Below are positions 8,490 through 15,784 of a stretch of DNA of 64,000 bases, one piece after another (within the stretch, counting starts at the first letter, position 1; the number at the start of each line of letters is the position of its first letter). A program made the translations under genes and the position numbers. This stretch comes from Paenibacillus sp. SYP-B4298 (GTDB lineage Bacteria > Bacillota > Bacilli > Paenibacillales > Paenibacillaceae), in NCBI RefSeq assembly GCF_027627475.1, contig NZ_CP115484.1, positions 743,501-807,500 on the forward strand, read 5' to 3'. Under the pieces are notes generated by a model. That model did no database searches. It worked only from the letters and a program-made list of their open reading frames with translations, and was not told the origin of the DNA.

Positions 8490-9392
8490 TCAGGAAGTGC
8501 TGACAAGGCTATCCATAGCAGCATCAATCGTTGGGTAATCATAGCGAAATCCGGCATCTATGGCCCGTTGCGGGAGAACACGTTGCCCTTCCAGCAGCAG
8601 CGCGGACAGCTCGCCCAGCAACAGCTTGAGCATGAAGGCGGGAACTGGCATCCAGTGGGGACGCTTCATGGCGCGTCCTATGGCTTTGCCGAATTCTTCA
8701 TTGGTAACCGGCTCGGGAGCAGTTGCATTAACTGGCCCTTGAAGCTCGTCATTGTCGATGCAGTATGCAATCAGCCGAACGATGTCTTCGACATGAATCC
8801 AGGACAGCCATTGCTTGCCGCTGCCCATCCTACCTCCAGCGAACAGGCGGTAGGGCAGCGCCATCTTGGGGAAGGCTCCGCCTTCGGTGCCCAGTACAAT
8901 CCCAACTCGCAGCTTAACCAGGCGCTTGGCTCCGATCGCATCAGCCGCAGCCTCCCATCTGTGGACTACAGATGAGAGAAAGTCAGTTGTAACCATGGGG
9001 CTTGATTCATCAAATGTTGAGGTTTCGGAAGATCCATAAGTGGATATACCGGAAGCATTGATGATGACATCAGGTTTGCGCTGCAAGGCACGAACCAGCT
9101 TGCCCAGCTTCTCCGCTGCTGTGAGCCTCGACTTGATGATTCGCTCCTTGGCATCCTCAGTCCAGCGCTGGTTGATGGATTCTCCAGCAAGATTGACGAT
9201 AGCATGAATGCCCTCTAGCCGCTCCGGCTTGGATTGAACATCCTCCCAAGAGATGACATGCAGCTTGGGGTGCTTATGTTCAACTCTTCCTGTAGAACGG
9301 GTTATGACCCATACCTCGTCTCCCCGGTCGAGAAAGTATTGAACGAGTGCATTGCCGATAAATCCGGAGCCGCCTGTCACGGCAATACGCAT
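8490..9392 (-). CDS. TIGR01777-family NAD-dependent epimerase-like protein (YfcH-like)
   Basis: A 300-residue extended short-chain dehydrogenase. The N-terminal dinucleotide motif is TGGSGFIGNALVQYF. NLAGESINQRWTEDAKERI and the C-terminal region (QRVLPQRAIDAGF, DUF1731-like) are typical of the TIGR01777/YfcH/SulA-like group. The substrate is unknown. GAGGTGAT lies upstream of the ATG. It converges on the Tad operon and is followed in the same direction by no obvious partner. Confidence 0.88.
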   Translation of the reverse strand: MRIAVTGGSGFIGNALVQYFLDRGDEVWVITRSTGRVEHKHPKLHVISWEDVQSKPERLEGIHAIVNLAGESINQRWTEDAKERIIKSRLTAAEKLGKLVRALQRKPDVIINASGISTYGSSETSTFDESSPMVTTDFLSSVVHRWEAAADAIGAKRLVKLRVGIVLGTEGGAFPKMALPYRLFAGGRMGSGKQWLSWIHVEDIVRLIAYCIDNDELQGPVNATAPEPVTNEEFGKAIGRAMKRPHWMPVPAFMLKLLLGELSALLLEGQRVLPQRAIDAGFRYDYPTIDAAMDSLVSTS

Positions 9393-9413
9393 ACCATCAC
9401 CTCAATCTGCTCA

Positions 9414-9935
9414 TTATTCGACCTTCTCAATTTTATTGATCCAGAGCTGCTTGTCACTAGATCCCTCAATCGTTTTCTCGGTGAACACGTATCTGACCTT
9501 ATCTCCTTGATCCAGGTTGGACAGCGTATCCGTTAACCCCTCATCAAATTGGAAGGCCTCCGCCCCGGACGCTGTCTCCAGCTCCACTGTATGGCTGTCG
9601 GCGAGTCCATTAAAGCGGCCTTCAGCTACTACAGGAGCGGAGCCTTGCGCTTCAGTTGGCGAGGTTTCGGTTTGTTCCGGCTTGGTAGATTGTCCGTTCG
9701 TGCTGTTGTTGTCTTCCGGTTGGTTGTTGTCAGGCACAGCCGTATTCGGCTCCTGGGTTCCTGTTTCGATATTGTTTGTATCAGTATTCGTCGTTGTATT
9801 TGAATTCGGACCCGGAGCGGGCACCTCGTCGCCTTTAGAGCTACTGCAGGCGGTAGCAGTCAAAGCAAGAGCCAGCGCAAGAGCCAGCACTACTGTGGCT
9901 TTGGGACGGTTCTTTTTCTTGTTCGTGTAGGTCAA
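9414..9935 (-). CDS. Putative lipoprotein with Asn/Thr-rich linker
   Basis: About 173 residues. A basic N-terminus (NKKKNRPK) and a hydrophobic helix end at LTATAC, a plausible lipobox, followed by a ~70-residue Asn/Thr/Gln/Pro-rich linker and a ~65-residue C-terminal domain (FNGLADSHTVELE to the end) that may bind a ligand or contact the wall. A TTG at 9935 with AGGAGG eight bases upstream is preferred over GTG at 9944, which overlaps the ribosome binding site. Its stop lies 21 bases from the epimerase start, so the two may be cotranscribed. No known family is assigned with confidence. Confidence 0.7.
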   Translation of the reverse strand: MTYTNKKKNRPKATVVLALALALALTATACSSSKGDEVPAPGPNSNTTTNTDTNNIETGTQEPNTAVPDNNQPEDNNSTNGQSTKPEQTETSPTEAQGSAPVVAEGRFNGLADSHTVELETASGAEAFQFDEGLTDTLSNLDQGDKVRYVFTEKTIEGSSDKQLWINKIEKVE

Positions 9936-10171
9936 TCTGACCACCTCCTGTATTCTATAACGTAACTATACCCCCGGAGGTTACAGATCAATCACAATTT
10001 CATTAAATATCAGAGACAAGCCTTCACTCTAGTCCGAGAACATATGTCGCACACTCGCTTCATCATAAGCTTGATCGGTGCATTGCTGCATGATGACGGT
10101 CGGTCGAACCACAGCTTATAGGTCTGAAGATCTGTGTGCCCCGAAGAACAGGGAGTCTACTCCTTGGACGT

Positions 10172-10606
10172 CTAAGACAGCAGGTGCTTGTAGGGGGTAT
10201 AATCAATATTGTTCTTGTCCAAAAAAGAAATCAGACTGCGATAGTCGCGGCGAGGGGTCGCCAGTATGTACCCTTCGATGCAATGATCCTTGGTGACGGC
10301 TGTCGCGCCGCTCTCCACAGCAAGCTCCCCGATCTTGGCCGCAATGGAGTGCTTGGCTATATCACGGAATGCCTGCGGCACCGGCGACACCAGCAAGTCC
10401 AAAAATTGCTTTGATTCGTCTGTCCAGAGCGGACGACTGCGCTCTACCCAGTAATTTTGCCAGTCCAGCTTGGACTTGCCGTCCCCCTTGGGCAGAACCT
10501 TGAGAAATTTTCGGAACATGAAGTAGCCGCCAATCGACATGAAGCCCAGCAGCACCACTGCCCAGAAAATAATGAAATACATAAACCCGTCTGATGCGGT
10601 ATTCAT
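10172..10606 (-). CDS. DUF2621 family membrane-anchored protein (YneK-like)
   Basis: A 144-residue protein with one N-terminal membrane helix (residues ~8-30) and a soluble domain carrying KLDWQNYWVERSRPLW, PVPQAFRDIAKHSIAAKIGE and GYILATPRRDY. These segments match my recollection of Bacillus YneK/DUF2621. The function is unknown. The ATG at 10606 has GAGGTG upstream; an in-frame start at 10618 would only add four residues. The locus stands alone between the lipoprotein gene and the first small toxin module. Confidence 0.72.
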   Translation of the reverse strand: MNTASDGFMYFIIFWAVVLLGFMSIGGYFMFRKFLKVLPKGDGKSKLDWQNYWVERSRPLWTDESKQFLDLLVSPVPQAFRDIAKHSIAAKIGELAVESGATAVTKDHCIEGYILATPRRDYRSLISFLDKNNIDYTPYKHLLS

Positions 10607-10777
10607 TATGATGATCACCTCATCAAGAATTATAGCGTATTTCTTAATTAATTTCGATATACCATTAGCTCCCCTTGATATATAAGGGATTTGAACGGGG
10701 TTAGGGAAAAGCAGTACATGGATACGAACTATTATAACATAGCTGATTTGGAGAAATCGGCGTCAAGAAGTGAGATA

Positions 10778-10806
10778 TTGAAGGTATACCCTGAATATGG
10801 TATGCT
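10778..10806 (+). promoter_or_regulatory. Promoter of the antisense-type RNA, copy 1
   Basis: TTGAAG (-35), a 17-base spacer and TATGCT (-10) preceded by an extended -10 TGG. The same promoter with identical hexamers is kept in copy 2 at 42373-42401, although the DNA further upstream is unrelated. Confidence 0.65.
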
Positions 10807-10812
10807 TACAAT

Positions 10813-10935
10813 AGAAGTAAGGGGCGATTCGCAGTCGCCCCCTGCACAACATTTTTGGATGGGAAACCTCCGAGCATAACTCAGAAGAAAATAACCCGTC
10901 ACCTGGCGCGAACCTGGGCGGGTTATTTTCTTTTA
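10813..10935 (+). ncRNA. Putative type I antitoxin RNA, copy 1
   Basis: Predicted short RNA of roughly 120 nt from the promoter at 10778-10806 to the hairpin at 10888-10929. Its 5' part forms a perfect 7-bp stem GGGGCGA/TCGCCCC (10821-10841). It contains AAACCTCC at 10864-10871, which could pair with the GGAGG of the toxin mRNA, and its 3' end is antisense to the toxin stop codon and terminator. Organisation and size fit antitoxin RNAs of TxpA/RatA-like systems; transcription is inferred, not shown. An overlapping 62-codon open frame (10691-10879) is probably not a gene. Confidence 0.6.
10888..10929. terminator. Shared bidirectional terminator, toxin module copy 1
   Basis: Stem AAAATAACCCG (10888-10898) with CGGGTTATTTT (10919-10929). 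T-rich sequence follows on the + strand, and the A-rich arm gives a U-run on the - strand, so it can end both the RNA from the left and the toxin mRNA from the right. The toxin stop codon lies within the right arm. Confidence 0.7.
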
Positions 10936-11003
10936 TTCAGGTAAGTAAGCAGCGCGAGCAAAAACATGCCGAGCACCATTACTTCTGTCAAAGAAAATTG
11001 CAT
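10923..11003 (-). CDS. Small holin-like type I toxin peptide, copy 1
   Basis: A 26-residue peptide with N-terminus MQFSLTEVMVLGMF, a hydrophobic helix (VMVLGMFLLALLTYL) and a basic tail NKRK. This is the layout of TxpA/BsrG and the putative holin-like toxins of Firmicutes, which insert in the membrane. The ATG at 11003 is chosen because GGAGG (11012-11016) is eight bases upstream; an ATG two codons earlier is only two bases from it. The ribosome binding site is buried in a hairpin, and an extended -10 promoter lies at 11063-11091. Toxicity is inferred. Confidence 0.75.
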   Translation of the reverse strand: MQFSLTEVMVLGMFLLALLTYLNKRK

Positions 11004-11007
11004 GAGC

Positions 11008-11030
11008 ATCACCTCCGCTCTGGAGGCGAT
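11008..11030 (-). promoter_or_regulatory. Shine-Dalgarno-sequestering hairpin, toxin copy 1
   Basis: Read on the - strand, ATCGCCTCC pairs with GGAGGTGAT over nine positions (one G-U) around the loop AGAGC. The Shine-Dalgarno GGAGG is fully paired, as in known type I toxin mRNAs that are translated poorly until the structure opens. Confidence 0.65.
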
Positions 11031-11062
11031 ACTTCCCCACCCAAGTCATGTTGTACTGGATT

Positions 11063-11091
11063 AGTATACCAGAACTTCTTAGATTGTTCCA
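11063..11091 (-). promoter_or_regulatory. Toxin promoter, copy 1
   Basis: On the - strand: TGGAAC (weak -35), a 17-base spacer ending in TGG, and TATACT (extended -10). Predicted transcription start is near 11056, giving a ~50-nt leader that contains the Shine-Dalgarno hairpin. Copy 2 has the stronger TGGTATAAT at the same place. Confidence 0.6.
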
Positions 11092-11507
11092 TAGAGTCGC
11101 TCAATACGAGCGGCTTATTTTACTTTGAAGGAGATGGATGGAATGGCAGACGATCACAAGCCATTTATTCAGTTGAGCTATGACAATGGAAGATAGACAT
11201 TACTGTTTTTCGTGTTACCAGAGTGCTTAACTGGACTTCCAACGTAATATAGCGTGCCATGTGGCGAACTAGATTTATTTTGATATTCCCTGTAAAATAG
11301 AAAGGACGACCATCAGCGAGCTCATGCAGTGTTGCCGGATGCTGGCGAGTTGCATAAATCCGCATAACTAGCGGGATGGCGTCCTGGCAAGCTGCCAGTT
11401 GTTTGTTATGGACAGCAATTATTTGTTGTGAAATGATAGACAGAGTTAGACCAAGGATGATAGATAATGCTTCCTATATCTTGAACCAAAGGAGAGGAGC
11501 GCTACCC
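11092..11507. other. Intergenic region between toxin module copy 1 and endonuclease IV
   Basis: About 415 bases without a convincing gene. A 66-codon - strand frame (11165-11365) has no ribosome binding site or recognisable motif. A short palindrome CTGGCA-AGC-TGCCAG sits near 11386-11400. The region is visibly more AT-rich than the neighbouring genes. Confidence 0.5.
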
Positions 11508-12635
11508 ATGTTGAAAATAGGCTCTCACGTTTCTTTTTCCGATAAAGGCTTGCTCACAGCGGCAAATGAGGCCATATCTTACGGTTCCAGCTCGTTCATG
11601 ATCTATACAGGGGCACCGCAAAATACAAGACGCAAGCCGATCGAGGATTTATATATTGCAGAAGGCAAAGAAGTTATGCAGCAGCACGGAATTGGCGAAA
11701 TCGTCGTGCATGCTCCCTATATTGTGAATCTCGGCTCATATAAGGAAGATACATTTGAGCTGGCGGTGCGTTTTTTGCAGGAGGAGATACGTCGCACAGA
11801 AAGCATCGGCGTCCGCAACATTGTGCTTCATCCCGGAGCGTATACGGATAAGGATGCCGAGTACGGGATTGCGCGCATCGCCGAAGGGCTGAATCTCGTG
11901 CTGGAGGGTACCAAGGAGACGAACGTCAATATCGCCCTGGAGACGATGGCTGGCAAGGGAACGGAGATTGGACGCAGCTTTGAAGAGCTTGCGGCTATTA
12001 TTGATAAAGTGCGCGACAATGACCGATTGACAGTCTGTATGGATACCTGCCATATGCATGATGCGGGGTATGATCTGATTCATGACCTGGATGGCGTGCT
12101 CCAGAAATTTGACGATATTGTCGGCCTGAATCGTGTAGCAGTTGTGCATATTAATGATTCCAAAAACCCAATGGGCGCAGGCAAGGACCGCCATGCCCCG
12201 ATCGGGGCCGGCTGGATTGGGCATGAGACGATCAAGAGCATCGTGCATCATGAGCGTCTGGCTGGACGGCCGTTCATTCTGGAGACCCCGTGGATCGGCA
12301 AGGAGAGCAAAACGCAGCGCCCGATGTACGAGGCGGAGATTGCCCTGCTGCGCGGCAATGCCATGGAGCGGTTCGGCGACTCGTTCTTTGACCATGTGGA
12401 GCGGCTGCATCATTTCTTCGGCAAGCAGGAGATCGATTCGCGTGTCTTCGTGCTTGGCACGTGGGAGCTGCTCAAGCAGGATGCCAAGGCGAGAAAGGCC
12501 GATCCGCGCGAGCCGATGGACAGACTCTATGATCTGGTGCTGGAGCATAAGGTTTTGCCTGAGCTGAGCGAGGAAGAGGTTAATCAGCGGATTACAGCCT
12601 GGTTTGCCGGCAAATCGCTGCTCGTGGAAGCGTAA
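11508..12635 (+). CDS. nfo: Deoxyribonuclease IV (endonuclease IV) with C-terminal extension
   Basis: AP endonuclease of base-excision repair that cleaves 5' to abasic sites; a trinuclear zinc TIM-barrel enzyme. Metal-binding motifs are visible: [70 protein letters not shown] and [11 protein letters not shown]. The start at ATG 11508 has GGAGAGGAG nine bases upstream and gives the typical [11 protein letters not shown]-terminus. The protein is 375 residues against ~280-300 in the family; the excess is a ~90-residue C-terminal extension with charged helices. Confidence 0.95.
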   Translation: MLKIGSHVSFSDKGLLTAANEAISYGSSSFMIYTGAPQNTRRKPIEDLYIAEGKEVMQQHGIGEIVVHAPYIVNLGSYKEDTFELAVRFLQEEIRRTESIGVRNIVLHPGAYTDKDAEYGIARIAEGLNLVLEGTKETNVNIALETMAGKGTEIGRSFEELAAIIDKVRDNDRLTVCMDTCHMHDAGYDLIHDLDGVLQKFDDIVGLNRVAVVHINDSKNPMGAGKDRHAPIGAGWIGHETIKSIVHHERLAGRPFILETPWIGKESKTQRPMYEAEIALLRGNAMERFGDSFFDHVERLHHFFGKQEIDSRVFVLGTWELLKQDAKARKADPREPMDRLYDLVLEHKVLPELSEEEVNQRITAWFAGKSLLVEA

Positions 12636-12729
12636 GCTGGACAAGCAGCATGCTTGGGCAAGCATGGGATCATCTGGAGACGGCAAGCACTACAAGGATG
12701 GAAATATAGTTATGGAAGGACGTAATGGA

Positions 12730-13608
12730 ATGACGCAGTCGAATCAACAGCTTAAAAATAACCGTGCGCGCATGCTCATCTCATGCCCTGACCGCCCGGG
12801 CATCGTGGCCGCTGTCTCGCATTTTCTGTATGAGCATGGAGCGAACATTATTCAATCGGATCAATATACGATGGACCCGGAAGGCGGGATGTTCTTCATT
12901 CGTTTTGAATTCGAGCTGCAGAACATGGATCAGGAGCTGCCGGTGCTGCAGGAGGACTTCACACGTGTAGCCGACCGCTTCGACATGAAATGGAGCACAT
13001 TCCGTGCTAGCCGCAAGAAACGCCTGGCGATCTTTGTTTCCAAGGAGGATCATTGTTTGCTGGAGCTGCTATGGCAATGGAAGTCGGGCGAGCTGGATGC
13101 CGAGATTGCCATGGTGGTCAGCAATCATGAGGATATGCGCAAGGAGGTCGAGCCGTTCGGCATCCCTTATCATTATGTTCCGGTTACGGCGGACACCAAG
13201 GCAGAGGTGGAAAAGAAGCATCTGGAGCTCGTATCCGACAAGGCTGACCTGATTGTGCTGGCGCGTTACATGCAGATCATACCGCCTAAATTTATCGAGC
13301 AATATCCGAATCGCATTATTAACATTCATCATTCCTTCCTTCCTGCATTTATCGGGGGCAGCCCTTATGCGCAGGCATACAAGCGTGGGGTTAAAATCAT
13401 CGGCGCTACTGCCCACTATGTCACAGAGGAGCTGGATGGCGGGCCGATCATCGAGCAGGATGTGCAGCGTGTAAGCCATCGGGATAATGTGGAGCATCTG
13501 AAACGGATTGGCCGCACGATCGAACGGATCGTATTGGCGCGCGCTGTGAAATGGCATCTGGAGGACAGGGTGATTGTGCATCAGAACAAGACGGTTGTAT
13601 TTAACTGA
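12730..13608 (+). CDS. purU: Formyltetrahydrofolate deformylase
   Basis: Hydrolyses 10-formyl-THF to formate and THF, balancing one-carbon pools and feeding formate to purine synthesis. About 292 residues: an N-terminal ACT domain (ISCPDRPGIVAAVSHFLYEHGANI, residues ~16-90) and a formyltransferase-like catalytic domain with INIHHSFLPAFIGG and ATAHYVTEELDGGPIIEQD. ATG 12730 is chosen because GAAGGA ends nine bases upstream; an in-frame ATG at 12712 is possible. It follows nfo by 94 bases in the same direction and ends at a strong terminator. Confidence 0.95.
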   Translation: MTQSNQQLKNNRARMLISCPDRPGIVAAVSHFLYEHGANIIQSDQYTMDPEGGMFFIRFEFELQNMDQELPVLQEDFTRVADRFDMKWSTFRASRKKRLAIFVSKEDHCLLELLWQWKSGELDAEIAMVVSNHEDMRKEVEPFGIPYHYVPVTADTKAEVEKKHLELVSDKADLIVLARYMQIIPPKFIEQYPNRIINIHHSFLPAFIGGSPYAQAYKRGVKIIGATAHYVTEELDGGPIIEQDVQRVSHRDNVEHLKRIGRTIERIVLARAVKWHLEDRVIVHQNKTVVFN

Positions 13609-13663
13609 TTGCTCTGGATAACTGTACAGGACGTGATTGTGCAGGACATACAGGAAAAAGTAG

Positions 13664-13689
13664 AAAGGCGAAGCGGAGGCTTCGCTTTT
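13664..13689 (+). terminator. Intrinsic terminator of purU
   Basis: GCGAAGC/GCTTCGC stem with GGAG loop, extended by AAAG/CTTTT pairs and followed by TCTATTT. It lies 56 bases after the purU stop and just before the convergent serine hydrolase gene, so it may serve both. Confidence 0.75.
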
Positions 13690-13721
13690 CTATTTGGGCG
13701 ATGTTAAAGCCTTGGATCGCT

Positions 13722-14891
13722 CTATTCCTTCACGCCTCGAATCCCCTTGTAGACAGATTCGCACAGCTCCGTTGTAAACCTGCCAGACATTCCTTCAAGT
13801 GCCGTATTGGTGAACGCTACAACACTAAGCTCCTCACTCGGATCAACAAACCAGGAGTGACCATAGGTGCCGCCCATCCGCCACGTTCCAGGCGATTCCG
13901 GTGTATTAGCACCCACCGGGTCTTTAAGCAGCGTGAATCCAAGTCCGAAGCCTCTTCCCGGCCAATAGGGCATTACAAGGTTGCCAATTTGATTGGTTGT
14001 CATTTCTGTGACAAGGGCCCTCGGTAGAATCGGATGTCCTCCCTGCCGCAAAGCCTCCAGCAGTTTAAGAAAGTCCCTTGCACTGCCAATCATGCCTGCT
14101 CCCCCGGAAGGGTAAGCTGTCGTATCGGTAAACCTGTTGGGTGAAAGGAGGAAGCCTGCCGTCCCCTCTATGAAAGGAACAGTATCACAATCGTGCAGGC
14201 GCCGGGGCTCTCCAGCGCTGTCTGCATAAGCCGTGGTCAATCTGTCCGTATCCACGGCCTTGAAATCCGTATCCATCATGGAAAGCGGATGAGTGACAAG
14301 CATCCGTACAGCCTCAGGTAACGGCATTCCAGTAACCTTTTCGATGACGGCTCCGAGCACATCCGTTGCGATGGAATACCTCCACATTTTCCCTGGCTCA
14401 TATAGGAGCGGAACCGAAGCGAGTCTTTGCAGATTTTCTTCAAGTGTAATTCCTGCCAGATCCATGCCGTCCGATACCCCGGCCAGCTCATATGTTCCTG
14501 ATTCTTCCTGGAAGAAACGGTAGGTTAAGCCGGCGGTATGTGTCATTAGTTGGTGAATGGTGATGGAGGCGTATTGTCCGTTTGGCAGCTTGGGACGAAA
14601 GGCGGGTAACCATTCCTCCACCAGATCGTTTAACTGCAATCTCCCTTGTGCAATTAATACTAAGGCTGCCGTTGACACGATCGGCTTGGTAACCGAAGCA
14701 TATCGAAACAAAGCATTCTCCTGCATTGGCCGTTTTTGCTCACGGTCGGCCCAACCAGCAGACCTGTTGTAAACAAGATGTCCGCCTATAGCAATTTGGA
14801 CAACGGTACCCACGATTCTTTTTTCCTCAAGGGTGTGGTCAATTACCTCATCGATACTTTTATGCATAAATTCCAGATCTATACTTCTCAT
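13722..14891 (-). CDS. Serine hydrolase, beta-lactamase class C / EstB-like family
   Basis: A 389-residue serine hydrolase with no clear signal peptide, so probably cytoplasmic. The nucleophile motif is S-V-T-K in FRYASVTKPIVST (residues ~66-78). Where penicillin-binding class C enzymes have Y-S/A-N, this protein has WRYSIATDVLG, closer to the YSLALDVLG of family VIII esterases such as EstB. An esterase or D-aminoacyl hydrolase is therefore more likely than a lactamase. The gene diverges from an Lrp/AsnC regulator 162 bases away across an AT-rich region. Confidence 0.82.
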   Translation of the reverse strand: MRSIDLEFMHKSIDEVIDHTLEEKRIVGTVVQIAIGGHLVYNRSAGWADREQKRPMQENALFRYASVTKPIVSTAALVLIAQGRLQLNDLVEEWLPAFRPKLPNGQYASITIHQLMTHTAGLTYRFFQEESGTYELAGVSDGMDLAGITLEENLQRLASVPLLYEPGKMWRYSIATDVLGAVIEKVTGMPLPEAVRMLVTHPLSMMDTDFKAVDTDRLTTAYADSAGEPRRLHDCDTVPFIEGTAGFLLSPNRFTDTTAYPSGGAGMIGSARDFLKLLEALRQGGHPILPRALVTEMTTNQIGNLVMPYWPGRGFGLGFTLLKDPVGANTPESPGTWRMGGTYGHSWFVDPSEELSVVAFTNTALEGMSGRFTTELCESVYKGIRGVKE

Positions 14892-14909
14892 CCTTTCTTG
14901 CTGTAATTT

Positions 14910-14930
14910 ACTTGATTATTTATAGCAAGT
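14910..14930. promoter_or_regulatory. Possible operator between serine hydrolase and Lrp genes
   Basis: Inverted repeat ACTTG...CAAGT with 11 A/T-rich bases between the arms, upstream of the serine hydrolase start in the divergent AT-rich region. Lrp/AsnC proteins often bind such imperfect palindromes beside their own gene. This is inference from position only. Confidence 0.3.
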
Positions 14931-15053
14931 GTGTCTATTATATAAATAATTTCAGCTACCTTACATAAAACAAGCAAGTTAGATGAAGAAGTTAACGATG
15001 ATTTTAAAGGTTTTTAACCGTGATCACTTTTAAATGAAAGGGGGGCGATTTTC

Positions 15054-15497
15054 TTGGACGAAATCGATAAAGACATCCTGCTCCATCTACAGAACCAGGC
15101 GAGATTATCAATGACAGATTTAGGAAAGCTGGTGGGACTGTCTCAGCCAGCCGTAACGGAACGTGTAAAACGCTTGGAAGAAAAGGGGGTTATCGAGGAA
15201 TACCGAACGGTCATTTCATCGCAAAAGGTGGGGAAGCAATGCGCAGCCTATATGCTTATTCGAACTCGTAATTGCTATCCTTTCCTTGATTTTTGTCGTT
15301 CATCACCGGAGGTCACGGAATGTTATCGGATCAGCGGAGAGCATAATTATTTATTGAAGATCCTTACGGAAACAACCCAGGCGCTGGAGGAGTTTGAAAC
15401 CCGGTGCGATCAATACGGAACCTATACGACTCTGATCGTAATGTCTTCACCGATCGCATATAAGAATCTTATTGGAGAAACGAATCTGCTCGCATAA
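15054..15497 (+). CDS. Lrp/AsnC family transcriptional regulator
   Basis: A 147-residue regulator. The N-terminal AsnC-type helix-turn-helix (DEIDKDILLHLQNQARLS, then LVGLSQPAVTERVKRLEEKG) is followed by a RAM/AsnC ligand-binding domain. The start is TTG at 15054 with AAAGGGGGG upstream. These regulators respond to amino acids and act as dimers or octamers. Divergence from the serine hydrolase gene suggests control of that gene or of itself. The 3' end overlaps the decayed transposase fragment, so the last codons may have been affected. Confidence 0.9.
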   Translation: MDEIDKDILLHLQNQARLSMTDLGKLVGLSQPAVTERVKRLEEKGVIEEYRTVISSQKVGKQCAAYMLIRTRNCYPFLDFCRSSPEVTECYRISGEHNYLLKILTETTQALEEFETRCDQYGTYTTLIVMSSPIAYKNLIGETNLLA

Positions 15498-15765
15498 GGC
15501 GTATCCCTCGTCGCTCCTGAGTTTCTCGCGCACTTGCTGCTTGTAACGCAAATATTTGAGACTCATGCTGATTTCCCGATTCCCTTATGCTTTTGTGCAA
15601 GCTTCTTTGAGCGGACAATCTTCGCAGCTTTCCCGGAGCAGCTTTGACCCTTTCCAAATGAGGTGTAAGGCAACGCATGTCGGGCGTGAATGCAAACTGT
15701 AGCCGATAATGAAGAAGGGGCGCCCCTAAGTCATTTAAGACTTCTGGGACAGCCCCCTTATGCTG
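15485..15765 (-). pseudogene. Decayed IS1182-type transposase fragment
   Basis: Read on the - strand, three pieces in different frames match an IS1182-family transposase: FIIGYSLHSRPT, then after a frameshift DMRCLTPHLERVKAAPGKL, then after an apparent internal deletion RESCEDCPLKEACTKA, a TAA stop in frame, GNREISMSLKYLRYKQ and KLRSDEGYAL. The Cys cluster CxxCPLKxxC and the following Arg/Lys-rich stretch are typical of the family C-terminal region. A GGGGCTGTCCCAGAAGTC motif at its 5' side (15739-15756) resembles an insertion sequence end. The fragment cannot encode an active enzyme. Confidence 0.72.
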
Positions 15766-15784
15766 CATCTACTCTTAGGTTCCT

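Noticed and set aside
10691-10879. 62-codon + strand frame overlapping the putative antitoxin RNA
   Set aside because: The equivalent sequence in copy 2 does not keep the frame upstream; the conserved features are RNA stems, not codons.
11165-11365. 66-codon - strand frame
   Set aside because: No ribosome binding site, no motif, and composition like the surrounding intergenic DNA.
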